This document shows positions 36,001-46,550 of a stretch of 64,000 bases of DNA, in pieces. This stretch comes from Crossaster papposus (Eukaryota > Echinodermata > Asteroidea > Velatida > Solasteridae). The stretch is from NCBI GenBank assembly GCA_037893245.1, contig JBAIAA010000669.1, positions 1,752,287 through 1,816,286 on the forward strand. The letters are read 5' to 3'. A program made the translations under genes and the position numbers. Below the pieces are notes generated by a model. It made no database searches, was not told where the DNA came from, and worked only from the letters and a program-made list of their open reading frames with translations. The stretch's first letter is position 1. Each line of letters opens with the position of its first letter.

Positions 36001-39000
36001 CTGTCTTTAAAAATCATGGAGCGCCTTGAGTACCAGTCTATGTAAACACTTGCGCTATATAAGAACTGCTTATTATTATATTATACATGTGGAATTTAAT
36101 GAATAGAGAGTTTTATTCAGGCTAAAGTTTGTGTTCTATGCCTGAGCGCGTTTCTTTTTACCGACTGTTTCGCCAAGCGTTAAAAACAAACATGAGACAG
36201 CCGTCAAGTTGGCAGTTCTGATTCATCTTGCTGTAATGAAATCAGTCTTGGGACACATCTTGACTAGGATCAATCTTAGAGTAGGGACTAAAAGTGTTAA
36301 GATGAGTCGTATGTTAAGACAAGTTTTGTAAAACGGGCCCCGGGTTTGTCATCTTTCTAAATGTGTTTTTCTTACAGCATCCGTTCTGCTAGCAACAACA
36401 GCGTGAGCAAGCTAACTGGCGGTGATGTAAGATATTTAGTTTAGAAATTTGTATTCACCCAAAATCAAATCAATGGTACAATATGTGAACTGCTCCAACA
36501 AAACCCGGGCAAAGTTGACAATGTTTGGCTTTTTTCAAATTCTCTAGGTTCTCAGCTTTAAAATGATGTATCATTTACATATGTACCCACACCTGGGGAA
36601 AGGATTTAGTGATAACAACCTGACAACCTAATTATGAGATAAACAGCTTTGAAGTTCAGAAATGCGTATTATTTCTATACACAATTGTTTCACAAAATCG
36701 ACAAAGAAACACACTTCTGAGTGACGGATTATGTTCAAATTTGGGGAGATTGTAGATTAATAGTTCCTGATTTAGGAAAACCCATAATCCAAAAATGGTA
36801 AAATCCGCCCCAAAATGACTTCACGAGTACATTGTAATAAATTTTAAAAAACACATTGACTTTGTCTGGATTTCGTTGGAACAGGTCACATATAATAAAA
36901 AATAACCCAAAACAAGCATCAAACCTTTAGGATATATTGACATATCGCCATTTGCAAATTAGCAGTGCCCCATAGACAATTTTTACACACATGCAGCATG
37001 TATGTGTGACTGGTGGGCGCAGTACAAATAGCGGCGCATCATTGCATACACGCACGTACGATGGATCATACAATGCATCGCAAGATGCTATCTTCAGTAG
37101 ACAGCGTTTATAGTCCCTGCTATCTTCAGTAGATAGCATTATTGATAGTCACTGCTATCTTCAGTAGATAGCATTATTGATAGTCACTGCTATCTTCAGT
37201 AGATAGCATTATTGATAGTCACTGCTATCTTTAGTAGATAGCATTATTGCTATCTTCTGTGGATAGCATTATTATAGCCACTGCTATCTTCAGTAGTTAG
37301 CATTATTATAGCCACTGCTATCTTCAGTAGTTAGCATTATTGATTTCTGAGACAACTTTCTCGCTGTGCACAGGCAGACTTTCTTGTGTCCACTGGTCGC
37401 GAAAAGGGGAAAAATTACTGTTTCCAATACCTCTTCAGAACCCGTATCTGAATTGGACTTCCCTATTGACATCTTTTTACAATGTTTACGAAAACATGGA
37501 CACACGCAACTAATGAACAGAACAAACCGCGGTTGACTGGCTTGGCCGATGTTTTGCGAACAAGACCAGCGAACGAAAACGTTATGATCTCAGACTAAGT
37601 GTTTGCGTTAAATGTGACGTGCGATCGCGTATTGCATTTCAACGAACAGGCTGCACATGCGGCTGATTATTTTGACATTGCCCGGACCCAGGCCCGAGAT
37701 TGTTTTTCATGAACCTCGATCCGAGATGGGTTCTGGCCGGCATCTGTGGGTAGCACACCCTGATATTTCCGGCCTCATGTTTTGGGTTGCTTACTATTTC
37801 AAACAGCTGGTTGAAAGGAAACCAACCTTAATGTCTTACCGTTCCCGAGAAAAGACCCTTGTTGTTTACATCGGACACGACGGAGTACACATACTCTTTT
37901 CCTGTTAAACTGCCCGTGTCCAACTCTACATGTATCTTGCTTGAAAAAGTCCAGATTTGAGTTAAAATGTGACTATCCATGCATCGTTTCAGAGGATAGC
38001 GCACTATGGCACAGACGGCAATATACAATACAGAGACATGGATAGAGAGGTACTTAAACAGAATCAAAGAAACATTGTCTTGCCTGAACAAAGTTCAGAA
38101 AGAGACTATGCAATCACTGTTTTTGTACGTAGTCCATAGTCCATCCATCCCTTGGCATGTACGCACATATCATTTTAGTTAAAGTTTTGAAATATTTTTG
38201 AGGCCGGGAATATCTGTCAGCGGCCAGCTGCGAGCTGGCATGTGTAGGTGTGCTGCCCAAAGACTGCCGGCCTAGGCCCGCTGGGGTTGATATGTTGTTC
38301 TTAAACAAATTTAATTTTTTTTTTTTAATTGCGATCGCGGACGGCGATTGCGAAATTGTTTTACTGGATATCTAGCGCAAGGCTTTTGCTGGATGCCTAC
38401 AATAATTATTTACTTTCAAATAAGTAAAATATTTTCTAATAATTTGGTAGTAAAACTTTTCAAATCTGCAAAGGGTGTAGTACCTTTAACATTTGTTGTT
38501 GCAGTCTTATGTTTGGAGCCATATACAGTGGAACACCGCTATACCGATCATTCGGTTATACCGAACACATCCTTGGCACCCGTTTTCTGTGTAAAAAAAT
38601 ACTGAACACCGTTTGTTTTTGTACTCATCTCTCATACACAATTATCAACATAATCTAATCAAAAATATAGTAGAATTCTTTATTGTGCACTGCGCAGGGT
38701 TGTAGCTAGAACATTTTGAGTGTCGGCTAATTTACCAAAAAAAAATTAGCGTAGCGAGCAAAGCACGGCGTTCTAACAGCGTCTATGCAGTTCGTCAATC
38801 ATCAAGACTCTGAAAACGGGCTTATTGAGGGCGCCCTTGATTATTACGAGATTTGTTTCTGTGAAGCAGATCTTGTGATAATCAAGGGCGCTCTCAATAA
38901 GCCCGTTTTCGGGGGAAAGAAAACAATGTAAAAATACGGGTAACTATTTAAACAAAGCAGAGATAATCGTTTTACAAGTAAAATGGGAAGTTATGGATGT

Positions 39001-42000
39001 GCAACTATGTTTATTTTTCTCTTTTCTCAACAAATCTTTATTCAAAGTAAGTTTTTTGGTGCCGGTCGGAAAGGTGTCAGTTTACCTTCCGTCCCTGACT
39101 CCCGGCCGGCCAATGCGAGTGCTGGTCAGACCCGACCGGTGCCGACCGGCGTGGCGACAACCCTGGCACTGCGCGCCATACATTTAATTGTTTATCACTA
39201 CATGTATATACCATACATACCCAAACAAAACAAAACCTTCTCACTCATATTTTCCTTGTATCAGTCATTTCATTTATAGCATTCACTCATTCTTTTCGTA
39301 CATTGGGTTATGGGGACAATCTATAGGGTTCGTGTGCTAGGGGAAATCTCTCTAAACTCAAACTCAGAACACTCTAAAGTTCTAAAATGTTTAACCGCGC
39401 CCTAATTTGTCGACTTCTACATTTCTTTCAATAAAATAACGTGTCCCCACAACTAGGTGGAGGCTATAACAAAGTATAGTTTGTTCTGAAACAAAGCTAC
39501 ATGAGTTACATTTTTATTATAGAGGAAAAAAGCCAGTAAAATATAGTATACAAATATAACATGATTTGAGGGTGGGTAGTCACTAGTTGATATTAGCTCC
39601 CCGAGGTATTGGAAGTTGACAAACTTTGCCTTGGGAACTAGTTTATCAAGTTCCAATACCGAGGGAAGCTAATATACAAATATAACATGGTTTGAGGGTG
39701 GGTAGTCTATATTAGCTCCCCGAGGTATTCGAAGTTGACAAACTTTGCCTTGGGAACTTGTTTATCAACTTCCAATACCGAGGGAAGCTAATATACAAAT
39801 ATAACATGGTTTAAGGGTGGGTAGTCGATATTAGCTCCCCGAGGTGTTGGAAGTTGACAAACTTTGCCTTGGGAACTCGTTTATCAACTTCCAATACCGA
39901 GGAAAGCTAATATATGTGACCCGCTCTGCAAAAATGAGTCTGATGTCAGAAAATACATTTTTACGTAAAGGGCTGTTTATTGTCTCGGAGGTGATTTTTT
40001 TTTTTAAACAAATAATATTTAAGTTTTAAGGCATTTTGGTTTCTCCAACACATATATTTTCAGATCTGATCGATTAAAAAGATTGTTTTGATCCCTAAAT
40101 TAAATTAAATACAGGTTTTGTCATTCTCTTACCATAGCATCTGATGAAGCACTACAATTGTAAATCTTCATTTCTCTCAAAGACATTTTGAGTATAACTG
40201 AGAAAAAGCAAATTTCCCAAAATTGTAAAAGACCAATGCATAACACTACAGCGTTGTGCCATATATCAAATGAAAGCTTATTTCCTGCTTTTCCTGACCA
40301 ATTGTACAATTGAAAAAAACATTTTTAACACATCAGACTCATTTTGCAGAGTGGGTCACATATATAAATATAACATTGATTGAGGGTGGGTAGACGATAT
40401 TAGCTCCCCGAGGTATTGGAAATTGTTACCTTTCAAATTGATCAGCAAGGGAGGGGTGTAGGTTTATACAAATTATAGGCGCTTTTTTTGTACATTATCT
40501 TAAAATGTGGATCAACGGGTGGAATATTGGAAGATGATAGATCAATCCCTTTCTCTTAAAAATGCATTCGGTATGCAATTTTACCAAAGTGATGTGTTCC
40601 TGTTCTGTACTGGGTCTCTAGAGCCATATTGGGAGGAAAAAACATGAATTGTCCCTTTGTCTTTTATCGTAGGGGGTCACTTACTATGGGGTTACTGAGG
40701 TAAGCATGCGAGACACATGATTTTTTTTTCCGAAATTTTAGAGATTTTTTTTTAAAATTGTGGCTAAAATAGAAGCATTTTGAAAAACGTGTTTGACTTT
40801 CTAGATATTTTGTACAAATTTGAGGACGTGTGTGTGACTGTATACAGCAAGATTTGATTTATTTATTTATTTTTTTATTTTTTTTTCATATTACATAACG
40901 CCTCTTTAAATCATAAAACATTTGCTTCGCTGGCTCACAAAGCTCATTTGTCACTTTTTTTCCCACAAGGCAATCTCAAGTAGTCTTAGTTAGTTGTTCT
41001 TAAATTGTTCTTAACCAGTTCGCGCTGAATTTTTTTTAACATCACCGAGCCGAGGCGCGGGATTATTTTTAACAAAACTTGATCCGAGGCGGGTTGAGGC
41101 CGATGGTACCGGGAAGCACAGCCATGCATTCCCGGCCTTGCTCGCTGCTGACAGACATTTTCCGGCCTTGCTCGTGACGTGTTTATACGTCATCCATTTT
41201 GAATCTGGGGAAAACTTTAGGTGTATTTACGTCATCCGGCGCGAACTGATTAATATTTTCTTGATGTTTTTTGTTTCGTATTAAGCTGCATCCTGTATGT
41301 TTCCACACAAATGAATCAAGCTGTTTACTTTTAATTTTTTTTCAGTATATTTCCCAATGAACCCGAACATAATATTAACTGTACAAATGTGTGGAAACAG
41401 ACAATTCCCCCCTAACCCCCCCCCAAATGAGTTTTTGTTTTGGACAAACGTTTAACATAATGGAAAACTTGCATGGATGACTTTTACATAACCAAGAACA
41501 GATCATGACTTTAAAATGAAACAGGGAAGTTAATACCATTCACTTTTTTCCTTTTTTTCTCCCAACAGAAAGTTCTCATCGGTGAATGTAAGTATTTCGT
41601 TTTAGTTTTAAACCCTAACTCTAACTTTGCACTAAATTTGACTTAGTACGGGACCATGTCCATCAAAATCCATCACTCACTCTGCTTCACATAATGCTTC
41701 AGGACCAAATCCATTGAAATCCACCATTGGCGCTGGTGGATTTTGACGGACTTGGGACGGCCTTTTGGAAGGGCTTGGGACGGACTTTGGACGGGCTTGG
41801 AACGGACTTCGGAAGGGCTTGGGCAGACTTGGAAAGGGCTTGGGCAGACTTGAGAAGGGCTTGGGACGGACTTTGGGAAGGGCTTGGTACGGACTTTGGG
41901 AAGGGCTTGGGACGGGCTTTGGGAAGGACTTGGGACGGGCTTTGGGAAGGACTCTGAACGGACTCTGAACGGACTCTGGACGGACTCGGGATAGACTCTG

Positions 42001-43303
42001 GACGGACTCTGGACGGACTCTGGACTAACTCGGGTAGGGCTTGGAACGGGCTTGGGACGGACTTTCGGAGGAGCTTGGGACAGCTTGTGACGCGCTTGGG
42101 GCGGGCTGGGGCGGACTTTCGGGATGGCTCGGGACGGACTTTTGGATGGACATTCAGAAGGGCTTGGGACAGACCTTCGGAAGGGCTTGCGACAAACTTG
42201 CGACAAACTTAATGATCTAAATATATCTCGCTACAATGAGCAGTCATCTGACTTTGACAAGTGATGCATGTTGTTGGCAATTAGCACGTCGGACCACGTC
42301 GGGTGTGAGCAGGCTGACAATAGATGTAGCCGTAGCTCTGGAAGCCCGTTTTTGGACACGGTCTTATTCTAGCCAAATTACCATTGAGGGTAACAGGGTA
42401 ATTTGATTCTTTGCAATCTCCTTGTCCAATCAGCTGCGGCCTCCTCGGAAAACCTCAACGCCGGGGATGCGGAGAAAGGCCGCAACGTCTGGGATAACGA
42501 GGAGGAGGGCGTGTCTTACAGCTACAGCTTCTTTCACTTCATGCTGTTCCTGGCCTCCTTGTACATCATGATGACCCTTACCAACTGGCTCAAGTGAGTA
42601 TTGATGGTCACGGGACCAGCCTTTTAGATTTGATACACCATATGCAATTTGTTTACTACCAAATTATTAAGAAATATATTACTTATTTGAAAGTAAATAA
42701 TGATTGTAGGGATCCAGCAAAATGATTGCGGTAGATATCCTATAATTGCTGCGAAAAATTTAATTGAAAACAAATGCCGGTTTTCTTGCTTTTCTCGGCA
42801 TCCAAGATTGTAAAACTTCAAACAGTCAGTTAATAAAACTCCCCAAATCCACCCATTCATGATAATTCAAGCTATTACCAATGGTGTATCCTACCTTTAA
42901 AGTAGTCCCACTATAACTATTCTTCTGTATTGTGTTATTGTGCCCCTGACACGGTGTATACAACCATTCCTTCTTATTCCTCCATGATACGACCTTTAAG
43001 ATGGGTTTAGTGAAATTGATCTCTGAACGAGTCTTGGCCAAGAATAATCCCGGTGCCGGGGACTCGTTTTATGACGAGTCGCAAGGTAAGACGAGTTTTA
43101 TGAAGTCAGCCCCAGATTCACTAACCATTTTTTTGCCTTCTTCAAAATTGCCAAATTGCAGCCCTAGCATCACAACTAGTGAGAGCCTGACCGCCAGTGA
43201 GGGCGCTATGTGGGTCAAGATTTCCTCCAGCTGGGTGTGTATACTACTCTACGTCTGGACCATGGTGGCGCCGCTCGTACTCTCCAACCGAGAGTTCAAC
43301 TAG
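27018..43303 (+). CDS. SERINC family protein (serine incorporator, TDE1/TMS)
   Basis: Twelve phase-consistent exons: 27018-27182, 28244-28410, 28956-29035, 30272-30409, 31314-31396, 32168-32267, 34582-34674, 35124-35241, 36378-36426, 41569-41587, 42434-42593 and 43162-43303 (stop TAG 43301). They encode 437 residues, close to the usual 450-470. What is missing is the short first exon (about 12-15 codons starting MG), which I could not find. Family signatures: [28 protein letters not shown], in the exon at 27018; [91 protein letters not shown]. Around ten hydrophobic segments are expected. SERINCs sit in plasma and internal membranes; they were named for aiding serine use in lipid synthesis, and later work points to lipid-scramblase activity. 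The exon at 41569 is only 19 nt. Possible poly-A signal AATAAA at 43793. Confidence 0.95.
27340..27440. mobile_element. Left part of a TTAA-type MITE
   Basis: It starts TTAACCAGTTTGCGCCGGG and continues through the family interior (CACCGAGCCGAGG, GATCCGAAGCAGGTTCAGGCC), then breaks off. Full copies lie at 41011, 48382, 62905 and 63305. Confidence 0.75.
27445..27610. repeat. Dispersed repeat shared with the window's right edge
   Basis: GGTATTATGT-type and ACAGTTGACCAGGAACTGTG segments followed by ATAAA-TGCCTGTGCATTC recur in the same order at 63855-64000. Function unknown. Confidence 0.6.
27850..28165 (+). mobile_element. tRNA-derived SINE
   Basis: A tRNA-like head carries a good B box GGTTCAATTCC (27919-27929), with a weaker A-box region about 27865-27885, followed by an unrelated body ending near 28165. 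It lies in the SERINC intron before the exon at 28244. It is not a functional tRNA because the acceptor stem does not pair. Confidence 0.6.
28618..28812 (+). mobile_element. Left-half copy of the GGTAGGATACACC MITE
   Basis: AAAGGTAGGATACACAATTGG and the usual interior (TAGTAAATATCGTT, GATGCCGAGAAAAGCACGAA, GTTTTCAACCGGCG) are present. The right half is missing. Intronic in SERINC. Confidence 0.65.
29087..29640. repeat. 20-bp satellite in a SERINC intron
   Basis: About 26 units of TACTCACAAGTATCCATGGG in near-perfect register, with variant TATTCGCAAG/TACTCACAAG units at the right end. Each unit contains the palindrome CCATGG. The long open frames on this strand repeat every 20 codons and are artefacts of the array. 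Confidence 0.95.
29966..30225 (+). mobile_element. tRNA-derived SINE with a CTTGGGCAAG core
   Basis: A-box-like TGGCCTAGTGG (about 29977-29987) and B box GGTTCGAATCC (30021-30031) are followed by TGTCCTTGGGCAAGCTACTT, a central motif shared by several SINE families, and a (TA)n end. Inserted in the intron before the exon at 30272. A 5'-truncated relative is at 62318-62550. Confidence 0.75.
30827..31180. repeat. 35-bp hairpin array 1
   Basis: About ten units of GCTATCTACTGAAGATAGCA plus GTGACTATCAATAAT-type sequence. Each unit carries the stem CTATCT/AGATAG with a 5-nt loop. Intronic in SERINC; other arrays are at 32625, 34345 and (inverted) 37083. Confidence 0.9.
32625..34490. repeat. 35-bp hairpin array 2, split by a transposon
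   Basis: Units run from about 32625 to 32959 and resume at 34339-34490. The transposon at 32960-34338 inserted into a unit and duplicated CTACTT, so the array is older than the insertion. Confidence 0.85.
32960..34338 (+). mobile_element. 1379-bp TIR transposon, CAGGCCTCAAA ends, 6-bp target duplication
   Basis: The ends are CAGGCCTCAAAGTTC and GAAGTTTGAGGCCTG, flanked by CTACTT on both sides (32954-32959 and 34339-34344). Both termini hold several direct copies of a GGCC-N-TGGTGCCCTT motif, subterminal repeats of the kind a transposase binds. A shorter copy (52609-53523) has the same ends and its own 6-bp duplication. The interior has no recognisable transposase. Both copies share a frame of about 90 codons (minus strand 33652-33314 here). 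CAGG-type ends recall hAT elements, but a 6-bp duplication is not the usual 8, so the superfamily is open. Confidence 0.85.
35258..36075 (+). repeat. SINE-like element interrupted by an AGGATT minisatellite
   Basis: Positions 35258-35515 and 36000-36075 look like the two ends of one element, ending GCGCTATATAAGAACTGCTT and then TTATTAT. Between them, about 35525-35995, is a minisatellite built from GAGGATTTTTGAGGATTGAGG with TATGGGGTTTTAAAA-type spacers. Intronic in SERINC. Confidence 0.6.
36484..36890. mobile_element. 407-bp MITE, TGTGACCTGCTCCAAC family
   Basis: Left end TGTGAACTGCTCCAACAAAA and right end TTCGTTGGAACAGGTCACA are inverted repeats, flanked by AT-rich TATA-like sequence. Other copies: 58785-59209, and about 54600-55505, where it is split by another element. 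No coding capacity. Confidence 0.75.
37083..37345. repeat. 35-bp hairpin array 3, inverted
   Basis: Seven to eight units of TGCTATCTTCAGTAGATAGC plus ATTATTGATAGTCAC, the reverse complement of the arrays at 30827 and 32625. Intronic in SERINC, in the 5-kb intron before the 19-nt exon. Confidence 0.88.
38345..38600. mobile_element. MITE right half and a Tigger/pogo-like end
   Basis: Positions 38345-38490 match the right half of the GGTAGGATACACC family (GGATATCTAGCGCAA, TTTTGCTGGATGCC, GTGTAGTACCTTTAA). Positions 38525-38600 read CAGTGGAACACCGCTATACC and then GGTTATACCGAACA, resembling terminal repeats of pogo/Tigger elements. A similar end is at 61868-61950. Confidence 0.45.
38817..38912. 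mobile_element. 96-bp hairpin element
   Basis: The arms AAACGGGCTTATTGAGGGCG and CGCTCTCAATAAGCCCGTTT are complementary and the pairing continues inward through CCTTGATTATTACGAGAT. Half of a related copy lies at 5955-6045. Confidence 0.7.
39547..40430. repeat. 121-bp tandem repeat with hairpins, split by an insertion
   Basis: Three full units (about 39547, 39672 and 39792) and a partial fourth (40364-40430). Each contains a long hairpin, TTAGCTCCCCGAGGTATTGG pairing with CCAATACCGAGGGAAGCTAA. The fourth unit is separated by the element at 39915-40360. Confidence 0.85.
39915..40360. mobile_element. 446-bp TIR element with TATA duplication
   Basis: Ends TGTGACCCGCTCTGCAAAAA and TTTTGCAGAGTGGGTCACA are inverted repeats of about 30 bp, with TATA on both sides (39911-39914 and 40361-40364). 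It sits inside a 121-bp tandem repeat. The TGTGACC end links it loosely to the family at 36484. No transposase. Confidence 0.8.
41011..41253. mobile_element. TTAA-flanked MITE, complete
   Basis: Runs from TTAACCAGTTCGCGC to GGCGCGAACTGATTAA. Interior landmarks are CACCGAGCCGAGG, GGAAGCACAGCCA, TCCGGCCTTGCTCG and ACGTCATCC. TTAA targets and CC/GG termini are typical of piggyBac-type elements. Intronic in SERINC. Confidence 0.85.
41735..42190. repeat. G-rich minisatellite
   Basis: Irregular units built on GGGCTTGGGACGGACTTTGG and GGACTCTGGACGGACTC. Open frames here (Gly/Leu-rich, or Ser/Pro-rich on the other strand) follow the repeat and are not genes. It lies between SERINC exons 41569-41587 and 42434-42593. 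Confidence 0.88.
42625..42905 (-). mobile_element. GGTAGGATACACC MITE, inverted
   Basis: It opens near GATACACCATATGCAATTTG (right TIR) and ends with ACCAATGGTGTATCCTACCT (left TIR). The interior matches the family in reverse. Intronic in SERINC before the last exon. Confidence 0.75.
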
Positions 43304-43800
43304 ACGGGGACACAGATACAAATGTTCGCAAGTCGAGTCTTTGCCAAAGACGACAGTAATCGATACTTGGTGCGCAACACATACTACGCGCACGCACCAA
43401 ATTCCTTTGTGAAGCAGTGCTAATCAGGTATGCAACGCAGGTCTGCGCGACTGCTGAATGGGTAGTTGACTGCGTGAAGCTGCTTTGTAGATTCAAAGAT
43501 ACATTTTGCTTGAGAAGGTCGCGCCCTATTTTAGCAGGGCGTGCACACTATCAATTTACTGTCGTCTTTGGAAAAGACTAACGCAAGCCCGAAGTTCGAT
43601 TCATATCTTGACGTGAAAGCGAAGTCGTATAGCAAATTTGTGACGCCACAAGTTTTAGGTAAGAATGTAGTTTCCCGACGCTTCTTCAGCGGTTGTGTAC
43701 AAAGTCTATGGAGAGTCGAGCAAATGTGACCTTCCATGATATCATAGGGATTAATCCCCACCCTTGAATTTTTGAGTTTTTTACCCCATCATAATAAAGA
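43304..43800 (+). other. SERINC 3' region with a dispersed repeat
   Basis: Positions 43340-43510 share CTACGCGCACGCACCAAATT, CGCGACTGCTGAATGGGTAG and TTGACTGCGT with 50690-50810, so it is a dispersed repeat rather than conserved untranslated sequence. AATAAA at 43793 could end the SERINC transcript. No other coding sequence is seen. Confidence 0.45.
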
Positions 43801-44451
43801 GCAACTTCCTAGCTTTCCAGTGATACCGAAATTGTTTCTGTAGCCCAATTATTAATTTCAAAGATATACCAAACTTTAGAAAACTCATTTCAAGAAAACG
43901 GCTTTGAAAAAACATGTGTTTGCGCCACCAACGGCAGTGAACAAAAGTCATTTGTTTCCACATTTGGGGGTAATTTTTCACAGTAAAAATGCACAGTGTG
44001 AATCTTGAATAATAACTAAAAAATATCTTGGTAACTCAAAAATATAAAGAAAAATCTGAATCTGTTTTGAAATGATTTTTCACGTATAGCCAACTTCAGG
44101 TTTTCGAATTGGGCACATTAAGAATTGGCAGCCATTAAAAAGGCTTGCTACATGTACATTGCAAGTAATTAAACAAGTAGCGTAATTTGACTTATCTAAA
44201 CATAGCATATATTATCTATTTTACAACCTTTCACACCTAAAGTCGAAGGGTTGTAAATGTATTTGACATAAACATGGATTAAATATCTGTAGAGATTAAA
44301 GTTCTGAAGCTTTTTTTTTGTGGTCTTGGCAAGAGCTTTTTGTAATAATGCTCTTTTTGATCTCCAGATTAATGTTCTAACGATTTTTTACAATTTCGTC
44401 AACTGCAAGGATAACTTGACTAGGTATATTTGAATAGATTTCAAAGTGAAC

Positions 44452-44545
44452 AAAGAAAAGTGGCAGGAGCGGGATTCATACCTGCAACCTTCGGAATACC
44501 GCACCGGTGCTCTACTAACTGAACTATTTTGCGGCCTGTGTTGGC
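44452..44545 (-). mobile_element. tRNA-like sequence, probable SINE head
   Basis: On the minus strand TAGTTCAGTTAGTAGAGCAC resembles a tRNA A box and D arm, and GCAGGTATGAATCCCGC a T arm with a mutated B box. The acceptor ends do not pair fully and no CCA-competent fold is evident, so a decayed SINE is likelier than a working tRNA gene. From 44546 to 46080 I see only AT-rich sequence. Confidence 0.45.
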
Positions 44546-46081
44546 GGTCTCCCAAATTTCTTTGATAGGATGAATGTTTGAGATTTGGCCCACAAAATAC
44601 ATGTATATTTAGAAATTGTTGAGACATGTTAGGAATATATTTTGGAAGCCATTAGACTTAATTTATCTTATTCGGTGTTTAGAATTTGCTCAGCTGTGTT
44701 TCAATTCTGTAAACTGTAAACAAGTGCTGACTTTATTATACATAACGTTTTTGCATGACCCAACTTTCAAAAGGTCAGAAAAAACCTTGGCCAAAGTGGA
44801 AAAAGATAACAAAAATATTTAAATTTTGTTTTATATTGCACTTCCTGAATCTCTTCTAAAAAACCATGATAATTTCAAAACATCGTTTCCAAAATCATTA
44901 TACATATTTCAATTTTTGTTCTATTTTTTTTTTTATTTCCGGTTGGAAATTGATACAAAAATACCATTAAATACCATAACATTTTTACTTGAAAATGTCA
45001 GCACACCAGAAGCCTAATTTTACAGGATGCTTCAGACTGTAATTCCCAAACAGTTCAGTAAAGAATTTTGTGATAATTTGGTCATTTATTTGTTTGATGT
45101 TGTATATTCCCTTTACATATAAGTTTGAGTCCGTGTAAAATAAGTATCACTGTCATATTTGACACTATTTTCTTGGATTTGCAAATTGTTAGCAATGAAA
45201 ATAAATTATTATTTATAGAGTTCGGTTCGAGAGCTAGCACCTCAAAGTTATCAGCAACTTCAAAGTATAAGAGTTGTGAAAATTGCTGCTAAAACTCCAT
45301 CAATATTTTTCGCAATATTGGGTAATAAACACATCTAGTTGTTTCAAAATATGAAAAAATGCAGAAAATTGGTGAGCATATAAGATGTTTCTTTGTAAAA
45401 GTATGTGCAGGTTTAAGGTTATCATCTGTTAGTTTTTTTTATTAGAAAATTCAGTTTTGTTATGATGTACATAATTAAAGTACTTGCTTAATGTTGTAAC
45501 TAATATCACGAATGTTGTTTCGTAAAAATAAGACACATTTTGCAGTGTGAGTTGGAATGTTTATCGAGCATAAGTACCCATATGTAAATTGTACCCAACA
45601 CATGATGTTTATAAATTCGGTACCCTGTGGAGACATTAACACAATGGGGACAATGGGAGTCAAAAGGTCTCCACTGGGTATATTTCTATAGATGAATAGG
45701 TCTCCATGAGGTTTTCACGAAATAGATTCATGGATTTTACTCAAAAAATAGGGTTAGTCTTTGGGTTTAGGGTATAATATAGGGTATATTTGGTTTAAAT
45801 TTTAACACAGGAAGTTAACCATGGCTGAAATTAATAGGAGCATTTTTAAGATAAGTTTTGACAGTCAAACATTTGTGTAAACAAGAACAAAGAGATGTCT
45901 CCACAGGGATACAAAATTGCGGATTGTTGCACACGATATTAACATGTTATAAAGATTGTAAGTATTTTTTGTTTGCATGGTGGAAGATTAAATGCTGGTA
46001 TTTTGTGAATTGTACAAAACATGGCAGTACAAAACGTTTGTACCGTTCGCCAGCCCCAATTTGTGTCATCGTTCCATATTA

Positions 46082-46550
46082 AAGGTAGAATACACCATTT
46101 GCAGATTTCGAAAAAATTTACTACCTAATTATTAGGAAATATCTTACTCATCTGAAAGTAAATAATGATTCTAGGCATCCAGCAAAATGATTGCGCTAGA
46201 TATCCTTTAATTATTCTGAAAAATATATAATTTTATAAAAAAACAATCGCGATCACCGGACGGCGATCGCGAAAAAACACAAATAACATAACAATAACTG
46301 CTCGACGCCGGTTAAAAACAAACGCTGTTTTTCGTGCTTTTCTCGGCATTCATGTTGTATATGTGCAAGTTGAGGAATTTCGCCATACAACTACACCATT
46401 TGTAGATATCGAAAAAAATTACGACCGAATTATTAAGAAATATCGTACTTATTTGAAAGTACAAAATGATTGTAGGCATTCCAGCAAAATTAGTGCGCTT
46501 AGCTAGCTATATATCCTGTAATTGTTCCGAAAGCTTTACAAATCTGCCAA
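46082..46550 (-). mobile_element. Two adjoining inverted pieces of the GGTAGGATACACC MITE
   Basis: Positions 46082-46350 begin AAAGGTAGAATACACCATTT with the right-end interior reversed. Positions about 46390-46550 repeat the same right-end piece (CACCATTTGTAGATATCG). The CGATCGCGA / TCGCGATC palindromic centre is present at 46245-46275. Confidence 0.6.

Noticed and set aside
41673-42206. 177-codon Ser/Pro-rich minus-strand frame
   Set aside because: It follows a G-rich minisatellite; amino-acid pattern mirrors the repeat and SERINC exons flank it on the other strand.
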